Position numbers and translations under genes: made by a program
Shown here: one piece after another, positions 24,647 through 35,563 of the stretch
How the letters are laid out: every line of letters begins with the position of its first letter
How positions within the stretch are numbered: the stretch's first letter is position 1
Origin: Chromera velia
Taxonomy: Eukaryota > Sar > Chromeraceae
Assembly: GCA_018398765.1 (NCBI GenBank)
Contig: JAHBMJ010000695.1
Location: 1-43,082 of the forward strand
Reading direction: 5' to 3'
DNA: 43,082 nt
Notes under the pieces: model-generated
What the model saw: the letters and a program-made list of their open reading frames with translations, nothing else
Told to the model about the DNA's origin: nothing
Databases searched by the model: none

Positions 24647-25647
24647 GTAGCTGGGTACGAGCTGAAGTCAGCTTTCAGCAGTTCAGGACAGATTCGGCAC
24701 GAAAAGCCGCCTTAATTCGCCGCTTCTTCACCTGTCTGCATGGTCAGCCTGTCCGGTTTTCAAGGGTCAGATATGCAGTGCAGTGCATTCGGAATCATCA
24801 ACACAGCTCAAGCTTAACAAACGCAGTTATGCGACATCGGTCACGTACGGTGGAGTGCGGTCTCATTCATGGTCAACCGTCTACGCAAGCGCGGCATAGC
24901 GCGGCGTCTCCGAGACGCGGCATAGCGCGGCGTCTCCGAGACGCGTCTCCGTCTATCATCCTTTGGCTCACATTTAACTGCAGAAGATTGCAGAAACAGC
25001 TCCATATGAGTCCATAACAACTGTCTGACTATTCGTGCATAACATCTAGCTTTCGTATGACTATGCACTGCATGTAGGATGCAATGAGAGCATTAATTTA
25101 CAGTAATTTGGAGTAGAACGTGGACCCTATTGAATCTTAAGAATTTCAGGATTATTGATTAGAAATAGATGCTTAGTGTCTTACTGAAATCATAGTTAAA
25201 TAAATGTAAATCTAGTATATCAGTCATGACATTCGATTAACTTTTCAATAAATCCATTCAAAAAGCAATAAAAGAATCCCAAAAAACAATCGTTCCTAAA
25301 GACGATGAATTTCCTGTAATAGAAATTGCTGAAAATAATTGTAAAATACTATTATTAAAAGCAGAATATTCTATGAAAACCATTAATTCCTACAGCTATC
25401 CACAACGATTTTCACAGTGGAAGCCACATGCACACATGCATATACTAAAGAAGTCGGCTGACTCTGATCGGCTGACTCTGACACTGGCTTGAACCACTTC
25501 AATCAATCAATCAATCAATTATTAATCAATCAATGATATTGTCAAATATTGCATGTACAACTTCCTCGAGAAACGCTTATTGAATTCCTCGAAAACACAG
25601 CTCTCATGCATACTGGTGTAGAGTGATGCCTGTTGATGTCAGATCGA
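24647..25647. other. Gene-free flank with AT-rich core
   Basis: The region lies upstream of the WDR6-like gene and downstream of the YrhK-like gene. Bases 25080-25560 are AT-rich, ending in an AATC microsatellite (25500-25540). A GC-rich tandem repeat sits at 24891-24942. No coding frame is supported. Confidence 0.55.
24891..24950. repeat. 26-bp palindromic tandem repeat, two copies
   Basis: The unit GCGGCATAGCGCGGCGTCTC plus CGAGAC occurs twice head-to-tail (24891-24916 and 24917-24942), followed by a partial GCGTCTCCG. Each unit contains the hairpin GCGTCTC-C-GAGACGC. It lies about 250 bp upstream of the WDR6-like start codon. Confidence 0.85.
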
Positions 25648-26757
25648 TCAAGGAGTGAACGGTCGGACAAAGACAGGGGCCAGGCCTGCGTGTGTGGCAC
25701 ACTTCGGGACGCGCAGCGTGACGCCCCCGTCTTTTTCTGAAGGCGCCAGAGCTGTCTCCGAAGAGACTGCCTCACCTTCCCGAGCAGGCCCAACGGCATC
25801 GAGAAGGGAGGCGAGTAATCCGACAGAGGACCCAAACACAAACAACCACACGCCCGCAAGATACGCCACCGGCGGCATATCAGGCAAAAACATCACGGAG
25901 CCCACCAGGTAGCAGGTCCACCCAGCAAGACTTGCAAACACCATAAAGCCTTTCACAAACCTGCAGAGAGCCAACCAGACAGAACAGACAAGACAGCTGA
26001 AACATTAATCACCACTGAAGCAGTAATTGATTTGTCTCTGAATCGGCTTTCTCAGGAAAGTGAGAAGACGAAGCAGGCAATACTGGAACGAAGTCCCAAA
26101 GCCAAAGGGAAAGGATAGTCACGAGGTCAGCAAGGAGAAAGACAGAGAGGCAGGCAAGAAGACAAAGCAGACGGAGAAGAGAGCACAGAGTCAGACGTAC
26201 AGACAGAACTACATGCAGAGGCAGAAGGTGACGTTGCACGCAATCCGCGGACTGTAGATTGACCGGCAGCCAGACCAAATGACCGACGGACGATCATATG
26301 GGGAGACCAAAGCAAACATGCACACAACACACACGTATTCACTTGCAAACTCAATTGCTCACTGAAACCTTCAATCACTGACTTAGTCAGTCACTCACTC
26401 ACTCACTCACTCACTCAAACATTCACATAGCCCCACACTGACTCACTCACTCATCCAGTCTCCCTCAGACTCACTGAATCACCCGCTTACTGGCTCTCTC
26501 ATTTACTAGCTCAAGCACTCGAACGATTACTCACTCCCTCACCCTCCAATTTCCTTACCCGCGTTCACCCATCCCTCACTCGCTCGTTTGACGCTCGCTC
26601 TCTCACCCGAAACTTTCACTCAATCACGCACTCGTTCACTCACTTGCGAACTCATTCATTCCTTGCCTCCCTCGCTCCCTCCCTCCGTCCCTCACTCACT
26701 CCTCCACTCCCTCGCTCGCTCATTCACCCACCTACCCACTCACTCATTCAGTCAGCG

Positions 26758-26790
<33 letters not shown>

Positions 26791-27639
26791 TCAACTCATC
26801 CACCCACTCACCCACTCACTTGCTCGCAAAGAACACAGAGGGGCAGAAAGAAATCCATAGTAACTCACGAAGGAGACCAGCAGTCAGAAGGAGACTTCAT
26901 TTCTTTTGGCAAAAGAGGACAGAACAGTCTGTGGAATCGAATCCCGAGTTGAACTTATCATGCTCACTCGAAAGCCTCCCATCCATTCCCGTCCAATACC
27001 CGAAAGAAAATAAGTCAAAGGGAGAACAGTCAGGAGACCGACTTACGTCTTCCATGCACCAAATTTGCATCCATTCCGCTTGCTTCCCTTCACAGGCCGT
27101 CCACTGTCAGTTTTCACCTCTTCCTCTTCACGAGCAACTGGAGTCTGCGTGCACACATCGCGCACAACTACAAAGGGAAAGGGCTCTTTGGTGAGTCCCG
27201 ACCGACTTCCCCTTCCCCTCTCTGCCTCTGAGAGAAAGGAGGAACAAAAGGAAGTGGGTATTGTTCCAGGGTAGTAGGCACAGATGTCTTCACTTGCTGA
27301 TGGGATGTGAATAGATTGGCCCCCTTCTCCAATCTCTGCGAAGACCCTGTCTTGTGAGAAAGGCCCGAAAGGAGACTGCTGTGTGCGCAAAGCTGGCGCC
27401 CATGATACGTTGTATTTCCAGTTGACCGGAAGTTCCGGCAGCGTCAGTTGCCGCGAGGAGGTTGAATTGTTGGAGCCAGATCGTTCACAACATCCACCTT
27501 CGTTGGAAAACGCCGCGAACGACCTGTCTTGACTCACATCTTTCTCGCAACGTCTTTGAGCACCTCCCACTCCCGTCTCCACTTTCTCAGACAGACCCTC
27601 GCTGTCCATCTGGAATTCCTTCTGGCTCCCAACCTCCAT
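25648..27639 (-). CDS. YrhK-like two-helix membrane protein
   Basis: Two exons, 27639-27047 and 25960-25648 (TGA), joined by a GTAAGT donor and CTGCAG acceptor, give 301 aa; the junction completes a Thr codon (AC|G). Residues 1-195 are polar, Ser/Glu-rich and of unknown function. The C-terminal part holds two hydrophobic segments, FMVFASLAGWTCYLVGSVMF and YLAGVWLFVFGSSVGLLASL, with the GSVMFLP and FVFGSS pattern of the small YrhK domain known mainly from bacteria. The tail is Glu/Pro-rich. It is probably an integral membrane protein; its activity is unknown for the family. The ATG at 27639 is the first in the open frame. A perfect minus-strand donor at 28079-28078 (AACAG|GTAAGT) suggests a further 5' exon, which could be untranslated or add residues. 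The intron carries a large tetranucleotide repeat. Confidence 0.7.
26385..26825. repeat. Degenerate CACT/CCAG tetranucleotide array in an intron
   Basis: About 440 bp of imperfect CACT/CATT repeats, with a clean (CAGC)n block at about 26753-26790, lies in the single coding intron of the YrhK-like gene. Read on the gene's strand it is a TGAG-type array, close in sequence to the GTGAG/GTCAG donor words used in this genome. Confidence 0.85.
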
Positions 27640-28268
27640 GTATACGTACAATGGTGACCACAATGGTCTTTGATCGACTCAGCATTCACGTCAGATTTGA
27701 TTCCTGGCAAGCCCCCCTTAAGAGTCCAGACTCTTCTGACACAGGCACTGCCTCGTGCCACTCAGTTCAGTCTGCATCTGCAAGCCGCGCGCGGGGTCAC
27801 CATGCAAAATTTAATTAGCCCAATAATTAAAAGATGCATGTGCCGCGCGTGCGCCGCGCAGAGCGGCCGCCACAGAATGCCACAGATTTCGACTTTTCTG
27901 ACATTTTCTGACGTCAGAATCGCAGTCCGGTCTCTTCTCAAACTGCCCAAGCAGTGAAGTGACACTGAAGTCTGGGAAACGTCCACCGAAACACTATACA
28001 ACTTGCTTTCAAAGACACCACAAGGCACCACTCTAATTCAAGCATCAATCACGCATATTCTCCCGAGAGTGTACTTACCTGTTTGCAGTATTACAGTGCA
28101 TCAGAACTGAGTGAACAACAGAGCGCGGAAACTCTACCAGTCTCCCATCACAGTGGAGTCCAAGCTTTCACCCCACAAACTCTGATTCCCTGGCTGTCGC
28201 CATCAGCTCATTGCTATTCAACGCAATGGACACTGAGCGGCCTCTCGTCCCCATGTCTGTCTACACAG

Positions 28269-29368
28269 AGACAGGAGACGGGGATACAAACGCCCGAACA
28301 ACGTTCTCAAGTGGGGGTACACCTGCATCCCCAAGACCGTCACGGCTTTCTCCGACCACAAGCCGAAGAAGGTCTCTCCCAACCAGATGAAGTGGCTCGA
28401 CGTCGCTGCAGGCACTGGCATGGTTGGTGAATTCTTCTGATCGCCATTTTTTGCGGCCTCTCTTCATCTGGTTCCTCACTTATCTCCTCCTCTCAGAAAC
28501 TCATGTCTCCCTCTTCATTTGTCCCCCAATTTTGTGCCTGTAGGTGGCGGAGGAATTCGCCAAGGCCAGCATCAAGTTCGGGGCCTCACTCGCCCTCGAC
28601 CAGTCGACCTCGATGCTGAAGATCGCGCAGGACACAAACCTGTACGACTTCCAAGTCTCCCACGACATCAGCCAGAAGCTGCCCTTCCTCGACAACGAGT
28701 TCGACCTGCTGACCATGATCGGGGCCTCCGACTACATGGACTGCCGCTGGGGATTCCTCCAGGAGTTCGCCCGCGTCGTCAAGCCGGGGGGGCTGATGAT
28801 CTTCTCGGTCGGTCTGGGAGTCAGTCAGACAGATAGTGAGTCTTCCATTCCTCAGACAGCTTGACGGGGGGCCTTCTTCCTTCTTTTGCGCTGCCTCCAT
28901 CTGGAGGCAAAGTTCACAGAGAGGCAAGTGGGACAAGGGAGAGGCACATTGGAACAGGGAGAGTTGCGCATGCGGATGGAGGGGTGAACAGGGTGAAACG
29001 AGACTCAGGGAGACACAAAATGGCGCCTAGAGAGGCTGAGATGGTTTCCCGTCATGCCACTCATGCAGCGCCTTCCTTCACAATTCTTACTGCTCCCCCT
29101 TCTGTTCCCCTTTCTTCGTTCAACGTGTGTGTAGGTGAGGGACGACGACCTCCCGTACCACTTCTGGACCGACAACGTCACTGAGATGATCGACGGAGGC
29201 TTCCTGGAGGAGCTGGAGGGCCCCTTCAGGCACACACCCAGGCCGTTCAAGTAGCTCCCCAACCACCCCACGTACGCTGACAAGGTGAACGTGTACATGG
29301 TGGTCTTCCGGGTGGTCAAGCAGGGGGGGAGGGGGCACTCTGCCTCCTTCGCCTCCACGGACGTGTGA
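28269..29368 (+). CDS. Class I SAM-dependent methyltransferase, 5' end unresolved, in-frame TAG
   Basis: The enzyme should transfer a methyl group from S-adenosylmethionine; the substrate is unknown. Exons 28269-28422, 28544-28819 and 29135-29368 join in phase (donors GTTGGT and GTCAGT, acceptors ACACAG, TGTAG and TGTAG). Motif I is LDVAAGTGM plus VAEEFAK; motif II ALDQSTSMLKIAQ; motif IV FDLLTMIGASDYMD; then VKPGGLMIFSVG, and HFWTDNVTEMIDGGF near the C-terminus. The pattern is closest to small METTL27/type-11 enzymes. A TAG at 29252-29254 interrupts the last exon, yet the frame stays open for 37 more codons to TGA (29366-29368) and contains DKVNVYMVVFRVVK, which looks like the last beta strand of the fold. 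The first listed exon needs two bases from an upstream exon I could not place, so the start codon is missing. It may be a working gene with recoding or a recent pseudogene. Confidence 0.75.
29252..29254 (+). other. In-frame TAG inside the methyltransferase
   Basis: TAG lies 39 codons into exon 3, between RHTPRPFK and LPNHPTYADK, followed by C. Codon composition and GC-rich third positions continue unchanged after it. Confidence 0.85.
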
Positions 29369-30515
29369 CCCTCCGATGGACTGACGGACTGACTGACCAG
29401 ACTGACTGCCAGTGAGATTGCCAGTCGCACTGAGAAGGATCAAGTTGAAATGAGCGCTGGATGGGGCGAAGCCCTGGAAAGTCCGCAGATAGACATGCAA
29501 ATGAGATGAGACAGCCTCGCGCGTATGAAGAGCTGTTAATTGCCGAATCGAGGGGTGGATAAGGACATGCAGGGAACGAACGGGAAGAATAGGGAGGGCA
29601 TGCAGGGAGAAAGCGATCGAGGGAAACTTAGAGACTGAAGAAAGAAGAAGAAGGGAAGGGGGTGAAAGGGTCTGGCGGGAGTGAGTGCCATTCGTTCATT
29701 CTGTCATCGTTGCTGCAGGTGCATGTGATGACCAACGATGCATTCGACAGAGAGGGCGAGGGACTGGTGCACGTCTGCTGCTTGATGCACATAGAGAGAA
29801 AAATTGTGTTTTGCAGAAGAGACAGAACAAAGATGGAAAGAAAGCCACGTTTACCTTGTGCGTGGATAGCAGGCACGTATCTTCTTCCTTTCAGAGAGAG
29901 GCGAAAAAGAAGATTTGCTTCGCCCTCCGACGTACATGGGGGGAGAGCAAAAAGAAGAATTCCTCCCTCAACCCAAAGACGTGGTACGGGGAAGCGAAAT
30001 GGGCGAATAAAAGGAAAATATCGGGTTGAGGAAGGGAGGATCCTGCAAGTGAGTCACAAGAGAGGATCGAAAAGACAATTCACACAGCCTGCAGAAACCT
30101 GAAGTCAGCATGCCAGGGAGGATGGAATTGTGGATTGGAACGAACTTGTCGGTCAGTCAGTCAAAAGTTGAGTTACTCAGAGGCTGTCAGTCTGTCAGTC
30201 AACAGGTTGCATCGCGGGTCGGAGAGAGTTCAAGCAGAATTCAGAAAGAGAAGTTGTTTCCTTGTGTCTGTTGACTTCATGTTTTTTCTACACACTCATT
30301 CACTCGTTCACTCACCCTTATGCACATTCGTTTGTTGTTTTGTTGGATCCTTCAGTGTGATCCCCTTCTCTCGAGCGCCTGATCAAAAAGGTGTAGGGGA
30401 CTTTTTTTTCTTCTCATCTGAGAAGCAAAAGTACTCGAGGTCAACTGGTTCATTGATGACTGAAAGAAGGGGAATAAAGGAATGCAGACCGGCTGCACAG
30501 CAGAAGTTGAAAAAG
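29369..30515. other. Gene-free flank, possible extra exon at 29719
   Basis: No firm gene. A clean acceptor (GTTGCTGCAG, ending 29718) opens a frame beginning VHVMTNDAFDREGEGLVHVC that stays open to 30102, so an alternative last exon of the upstream methyltransferase is conceivable. The later part of that frame is purine-rich and unconvincing. Confidence 0.35.
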
Positions 30516-30574
30516 TAATTATTTTTGTATCCAGTGGTGCCAACAAAAAGTACCGTTGGATACAAAAATAATTA
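30516..30574. repeat. 59-bp element with perfect 18-bp terminal inverted repeats
   Basis: TAATTATTTTTGTATCCA (30516-30533) is the exact reverse complement of 30557-30574, with a 23-bp spacer. It is AT-rich in an otherwise mixed region. It could be a tiny MITE, a foldback relic, or a transcript hairpin. Confidence 0.85.
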
Positions 30575-30680
30575 TTTTGTTTTTCTGCCGAATGATGTCG
30601 AGATATAAACTGATCAAAACGAAGCCGGCCGACGAGACTGTCTATCAAGCAGACAAGAGATTGGCACTGATAGAGATGCA

Positions 30681-30916
30681 TGACAAGGAGAGCAGAAGAG
30701 CGAAATCGAAAGGACCATTTGTGGAATAGAGTGAAAGACTGTTCCACGTGAGGTGTGATCTTCCTTTCATCTGCGCTGTAAATGGCGTGCAAATGCACGC
30801 ACGCAAACGTACAAAGTCTGTACGCGTACAGACAGGTTTTTTCGTTGAGAATGTGAATGAAAAGTTTGCTTTCGGGGGGATGAGTGAACAATTAGCTCTG
30901 CTGGTGTGCAAATCTC

Positions 30917-30957
<41 letters not shown>

Positions 30958-31597
30958 GTGTCTCCCTCTCCCTCCCTCTGCCTCTTGCTCTTCCTCCCTC
31001 TCTGTGTTTCTCTCCGTCTCTCTTCCTTTGTCTGTCTGCGTTTTATGTGTCAATTTTATGATCCAAAAATCAGTGCTGAGCAGGGAGAGAAAAGGGGGAG
31101 AGAGGGGAGCGGACCGTGTGCTCAGCTCCGGGTCTGTGTTTCTCATGTAAACTCGGTTGTCTCCTGGTCCTGCTCTTTGTCTCCCATTTCTTACGTCATT
31201 CCCCCTGCCTTCCTTCCCTCCTTCCTTCCCTCCTTCCTTGCCTCCTTCCTTCTTCCTTCCTTCTTTCCTTCCTTCCTTCCTTCCTTCTTTTCTTCTTCCC
31301 TTCTTTTCTTTCTTTCTCTCTCTCTTTCTTTTCTTTCTTTCTTTCTTTCTTTCTTTCTTTNTGACAAGGAGAGCAGAAGAGCGAAATCGAAAGGACCATT
31401 TGTGGAATAGAGTGAAAGACTGTTCCACGTGAGGTGTGATCTTCCTTTCATCTGCGCTGTAAATGGCGTGCAAATGCACGCACGCAAACGTACAAAGTCT
31501 GTACGCGTACAGACAGGTTTTTTCGTTGAGAATGTGAATGAAAAGTTTGCTTTCGGGGGGATGAGTGAACAATTAGCTCTGCTGGTGTGCAAATCTC

Positions 31598-31638
<41 letters not shown>

Positions 31639-32012
31639 GTGTCTCCCTCTCCCTCCCTCTGCCTCTTGCTCTTCCTCCCTCTCTGTGTTTCTCTCCGTCT
31701 CTCTTCCTTTGTCTGTCTGCGTTTTATGTGTCAATTTTATGATCCAAAAATCAGTGCTGAGCAGGGAGAGAAAAGGGGGAGAGAGGGGAGCGGACCGTGT
31801 GCTCAGCTCCGGGTCTGTGTTTCTCATGTAAACTCGGTTGTCTCCTGGTCCTGCTCTTTGTCTCCCATTTCTTACGTCATTCCCCCTGCCTTCCTTCCCT
31901 CCTTCCTTCCCTCCTTCCTTGCCTCCTTCCTTCTTCCTTCCTTCTTTCCTTCCTTCCTTCCTTCCTTCTTTTCTTCTTCCCTTCTTTTCTTTCTTTCTCT
32001 CTCTCTTTCTTT

Positions 32013-32041
<29 letters not shown>
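30681..32041 (+). repeat. 680-bp direct duplication joined by an N
   Basis: Bases 30681-31360 reappear at 31362-32041 with no difference I could see, including a long TTTC/TTCC pyrimidine tract. A single N (31361) sits exactly between the copies. Identical copies ending in a microsatellite next to an N suggest an assembly artefact (the same sequence placed twice), although a recent tandem duplication is possible. Confidence 0.9.
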
Positions 32042-32044
<3 letters not shown>

Positions 32045-32371
32045 TTTCTTTCTTTCTTTCTCTCCTTCTTCCTTTTTCCTCCTTTCATCCCTTTGTCCTT
32101 ACCTCCATACACCCTTCCTTCCTTCCCCCGCTTTTTCTTGTCTCTCTCGCTGCTTGTCCTTGTCCTTGTGTACGTATGTGTCTTTGTTTGTGGTTCTTTA
32201 TCTTCTGGCCTGCCTCCTCGCCCCCCCTTACTTCCTTTCATTCTCTTTTCGTACCCATCAATCTTCACCTTTCTCCTTCTCTTCTGTCTGCCCTGTCTTC
32301 CTTCTTTTTTTTTTCTCTCTCTCTAATTCTCACCCCCTCTCTCTCCATCCATCTCGATATGTTTCTTCGAT

Positions 32372-32445
<74 letters not shown>

Positions 32446-33639
32446 CATGCGCCCGCGCTGTGTGTGTGTGTGGTCGACGGGAAAAGGAGTGAGGCCCCTC
32501 GCATTATCAGGGGGGGGACGACTGTCCGATATCTTTGGCATGGGAGTTCCCTTTCGAGCATTCGTGCAGGAGGGTGGATCGAAAAGAAAAAGAGCTATGG
32601 TCTCGCTCCGGGTCCCGGAAGAAAAGTGTGTCGATTATGCATGGGGTTATTGTTCTGCATGGGCGTCTGAGACCCTATGTACAAGTCTTGGCCGATCCGA
32701 CTCATCGTTTTTTTTCTTTATGTGATCCACACGTACGGATTCAAACATGCGTCTCCTCCAGCACATACATGAAGAAGTTTGAGCGCCCTGCAGGGAGGCG
32801 TCTTTTTTTTTGTTTGGCACACACGAGAGGTTCCATGCCTGCAGTTCGTTGCTGAGAGCGATCGTGCATTCAGTGCATGCCTTGCCTCTGATTTGGTTTC
32901 CCTCCGCGATGATTGAAGGCATCTGAAGCCCTTTATCGTCGCAGTTGGGCGCTCCTTTGCTAGCTCCTTTGAGACCTTTTTTCCCTCCAGCCTTTTTCCG
33001 ATCGACGGCCGGGTGCACGTCAAATCACAAAATTCTGCATAAAAAAGAAACCCAGCGAGAAGAAGATTCCTTCTGCTTGAGTTTGCCGACTGAGCGATCG
33101 GCGTGTGCAAGTCTATTTCGGCCCATTTTCGGCTTTTTTTGCTGGTTTGACTCAAAGACCTCAAGTGAGGAAGTCTTTCGATCATTGTTGTATTGCGGGA
33201 CCTCCTTCGTGCATCTGTTGTGAACTAACTTTCTTTTTTTTTCTTTTTGGTTCTGCATGTTCTTCTCGATGTTCTGTGTTAATTGTCGTTTCCATGTGCT
33301 TGTTCCTTCGTCTTTCCCTCTTTGCCCTAGCTGCATTCCTTTCTTTTCTACTCGCGCTTTTTGTGAAGAATTAATTCCTTTGTGCCTCCCTTCCTCACGG
33401 TGTTCATGTGTTTCTTCTTTGCGCGTAGTGTCTGTGTATCAAGGTCCCTGCCTGTGCTTTCTTTTCACAATCAGTCAACCAAATCCGTCGGGTCTCAGAC
33501 TGCGCCTTTTTTGCGTTGTTGCTTTTTTGTGTGTATGTTCCCTGACTCGATCGGCTGAGTGGTCCTTACATGCATGCATCGAGCATTCTGACCGAGTAGG
33601 TCGAAGCAGATTCTCGATCATACAACATTCAGCAAGGAC
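32042..33639. other. Pyrimidine-rich and gene-free stretch
   Basis: After the duplication come further CT and TTTC tracts, then (CT)n/(GT)n at about 32378-32470. From 32500 composition becomes ordinary, but no exon chain is supported on either strand. Overlapping minus-strand frames of 155 and 123 codons (32647-33185) have a Lys/Gly-rich stretch yet no recognisable domain or clean splice context. Confidence 0.5.
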
Positions 33640-34930
33640 CTCAGAGGTTTAAAAAACCTAATTGGTGGTTACAGGGACGCGAATTCATGCTTGACGATCG
33701 CCGTGCCGCCACTATGCGTTGGTGTCAAGCCGATCGAAAGGCATTGAACGTGTCTATTTGCTTCGTAAGCTACTTGACAAGATGCTGTGTTGATTCCGTG
33801 TACTCGTTTAAGCTTCAAGTTGGCTCTGAACTAGTCTGAAGCAAGACAAAAGAAGACTGAGTGATAAATTTTGGCAATGCTCTTGACAAAATCAATTTCC
33901 TCATCGTACACAACGTTATAAATTGAAAGGTTGCACAAAAGATACCATGATTAACCATGATATATAATTGACTAAGCCCTGGATTATATAGTTTCTATTC
34001 TATAGCTGTATGTATTTAGAGCTGTATGGCATTTAAATATATTTAAAAAGAAATTAGAACTTATGATGTTAAATTTTAATTTTTAAAATGCATAGTCTTT
34101 GTCCAGTAATCTTTTTCTCTAGTATTTAAATCACTTAGTGTTCACTTCCGGTCACCATCGTTACTAGCATCGTAAGGGGTTGAATTGCTGTGATCCACCC
34201 AGTAGTGCTGAATGCGACGCGAGCTAGATCACAAGTCATAATTAGGTATGGATAGCTATTGTATCATATGGGGATCGCATTTGATTTTGACGTTCCAAAA
34301 AAAAATGGTATCAATAATTTTAATACTGCGATAAAATTTTAAGCGACAACAATTAGTGTACAAGCCTAAAACCTCAGGCTACAATGATCAAACACTGTCT
34401 AATAGACTAACACTGTCAGGTTTATTCTTAATTAATAATTCTTAAAACTAAAAAGTTTTTGTGAAAAGATAAAATCTTATCCTGAGCCCCCCCTGGATAA
34501 GATAGGATACGATTTATGTCCTGGGTGCATCCGAGGACTACTGTCTGTATTAGTATATATAAAAGGCGTACATAATAAATTTCACATAAAATCGATCTAA
34601 TGTTTTTAAAAAACGAACTTTACGTAAGAAAATCGGTTTTCAAACGTTCAGAATAGTTCAAAAAACTAATTTAAACTGTAATTAAACTAGGGTTTGCTGC
34701 GCTAATCCTCGGTCCTATAAAAAAAGTGAACATTGTAATGGGAAGAAGCAGAACCTTTTAAAAAAAATTAGGTTAAGTCCACCCCTTATATATGGTGACG
34801 TAACATGCATAAGAAAGACCCCAATCATCAATCCGATTACGACAATTTACGAACATAGTGACTTCGCAGCGGTACTTAAAAATAATTCATGCGCACCAAA
34901 AATTTTTAATTTTGCAAATTTCCGATGTAC
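33640..34930. other. AT-rich island
   Basis: About 1.3 kb of AT-rich DNA without coding potential, with sharp composition edges near 33640 and 34930. It includes many short A and T runs (for example 34010-34090 and 34560-34690). No terminal repeats or target-site duplication could be identified by eye. Confidence 0.6.
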
Positions 34931-35255
34931 TTTTGGGGGTTTTGGAGGCACCCGAGCTCATCCGAGCTGCCGGCCCTCCGAGGACGACAAACTAAATTCT
35001 CGCACTCGCGCGCGCGCGAATGCGCGCGAACAAATTTACCTTGTTCATGTTTTAATATTTCGCGATCTGCATGCATCTATCTGTACATGCATGTGTGTAC
35101 GTATACATACACATGCACGTTCGGAGAAACACTGCATGCAGCAAGCATGTCCCTAGCTTGCTGGCTATCGCTTCCTCTATACAGATTAATGAAGCTGGTC
35201 CACGGGTCACCATGTTAGGGGACGAACCAGGAGATCTTCTATTCTCGTGGATTGT

Positions 35256-35511
35256 ATGAACAAGAGCCGGCAACTGAACAATCTGTCCGATCCTTCTTTG
35301 TTCACGAACGACTTCTTCAGCATTCTTAAGTCACTCTTTCTTGGGTCACAGTTGGGTGACCCTTTCAACTTCTGGACGCGTCTCACGGGGCACTCGACTT
35401 CCTTTCCGTTGGGGACCACACAGCATCAACCGACTCAGCTGGGAGAGACGCGCGGCCTTTCTTGCCTGCAATGTGAGTTCCCGCGTAGCGTAGCGGACGT
35501 CCCTGACTGTT

Positions 35512-35563
<52 letters not shown>

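Noticed and set aside
24891..24950. CRISPR-like array
   Set aside because: Only two adjacent copies with no spacers, in a eukaryotic nuclear sequence.
26588..26952. Plus-strand frames rich in SLPPSLPPS and ASQPASQPA
   Set aside because: They are translations of the tetranucleotide array in the YrhK-like intron.
30352..30891. 179-codon minus-strand frame
   Set aside because: It runs through the 18-bp inverted-repeat element and part of the duplication, has no recognisable motif and no splice context.
31429..32670. 413-codon plus-strand open frame
   Set aside because: Mostly translation of CT, TTCC and GT repeats (SLSLSL, PSFLPSF, VCVCVC) in the duplicated region; no domain or splice logic.
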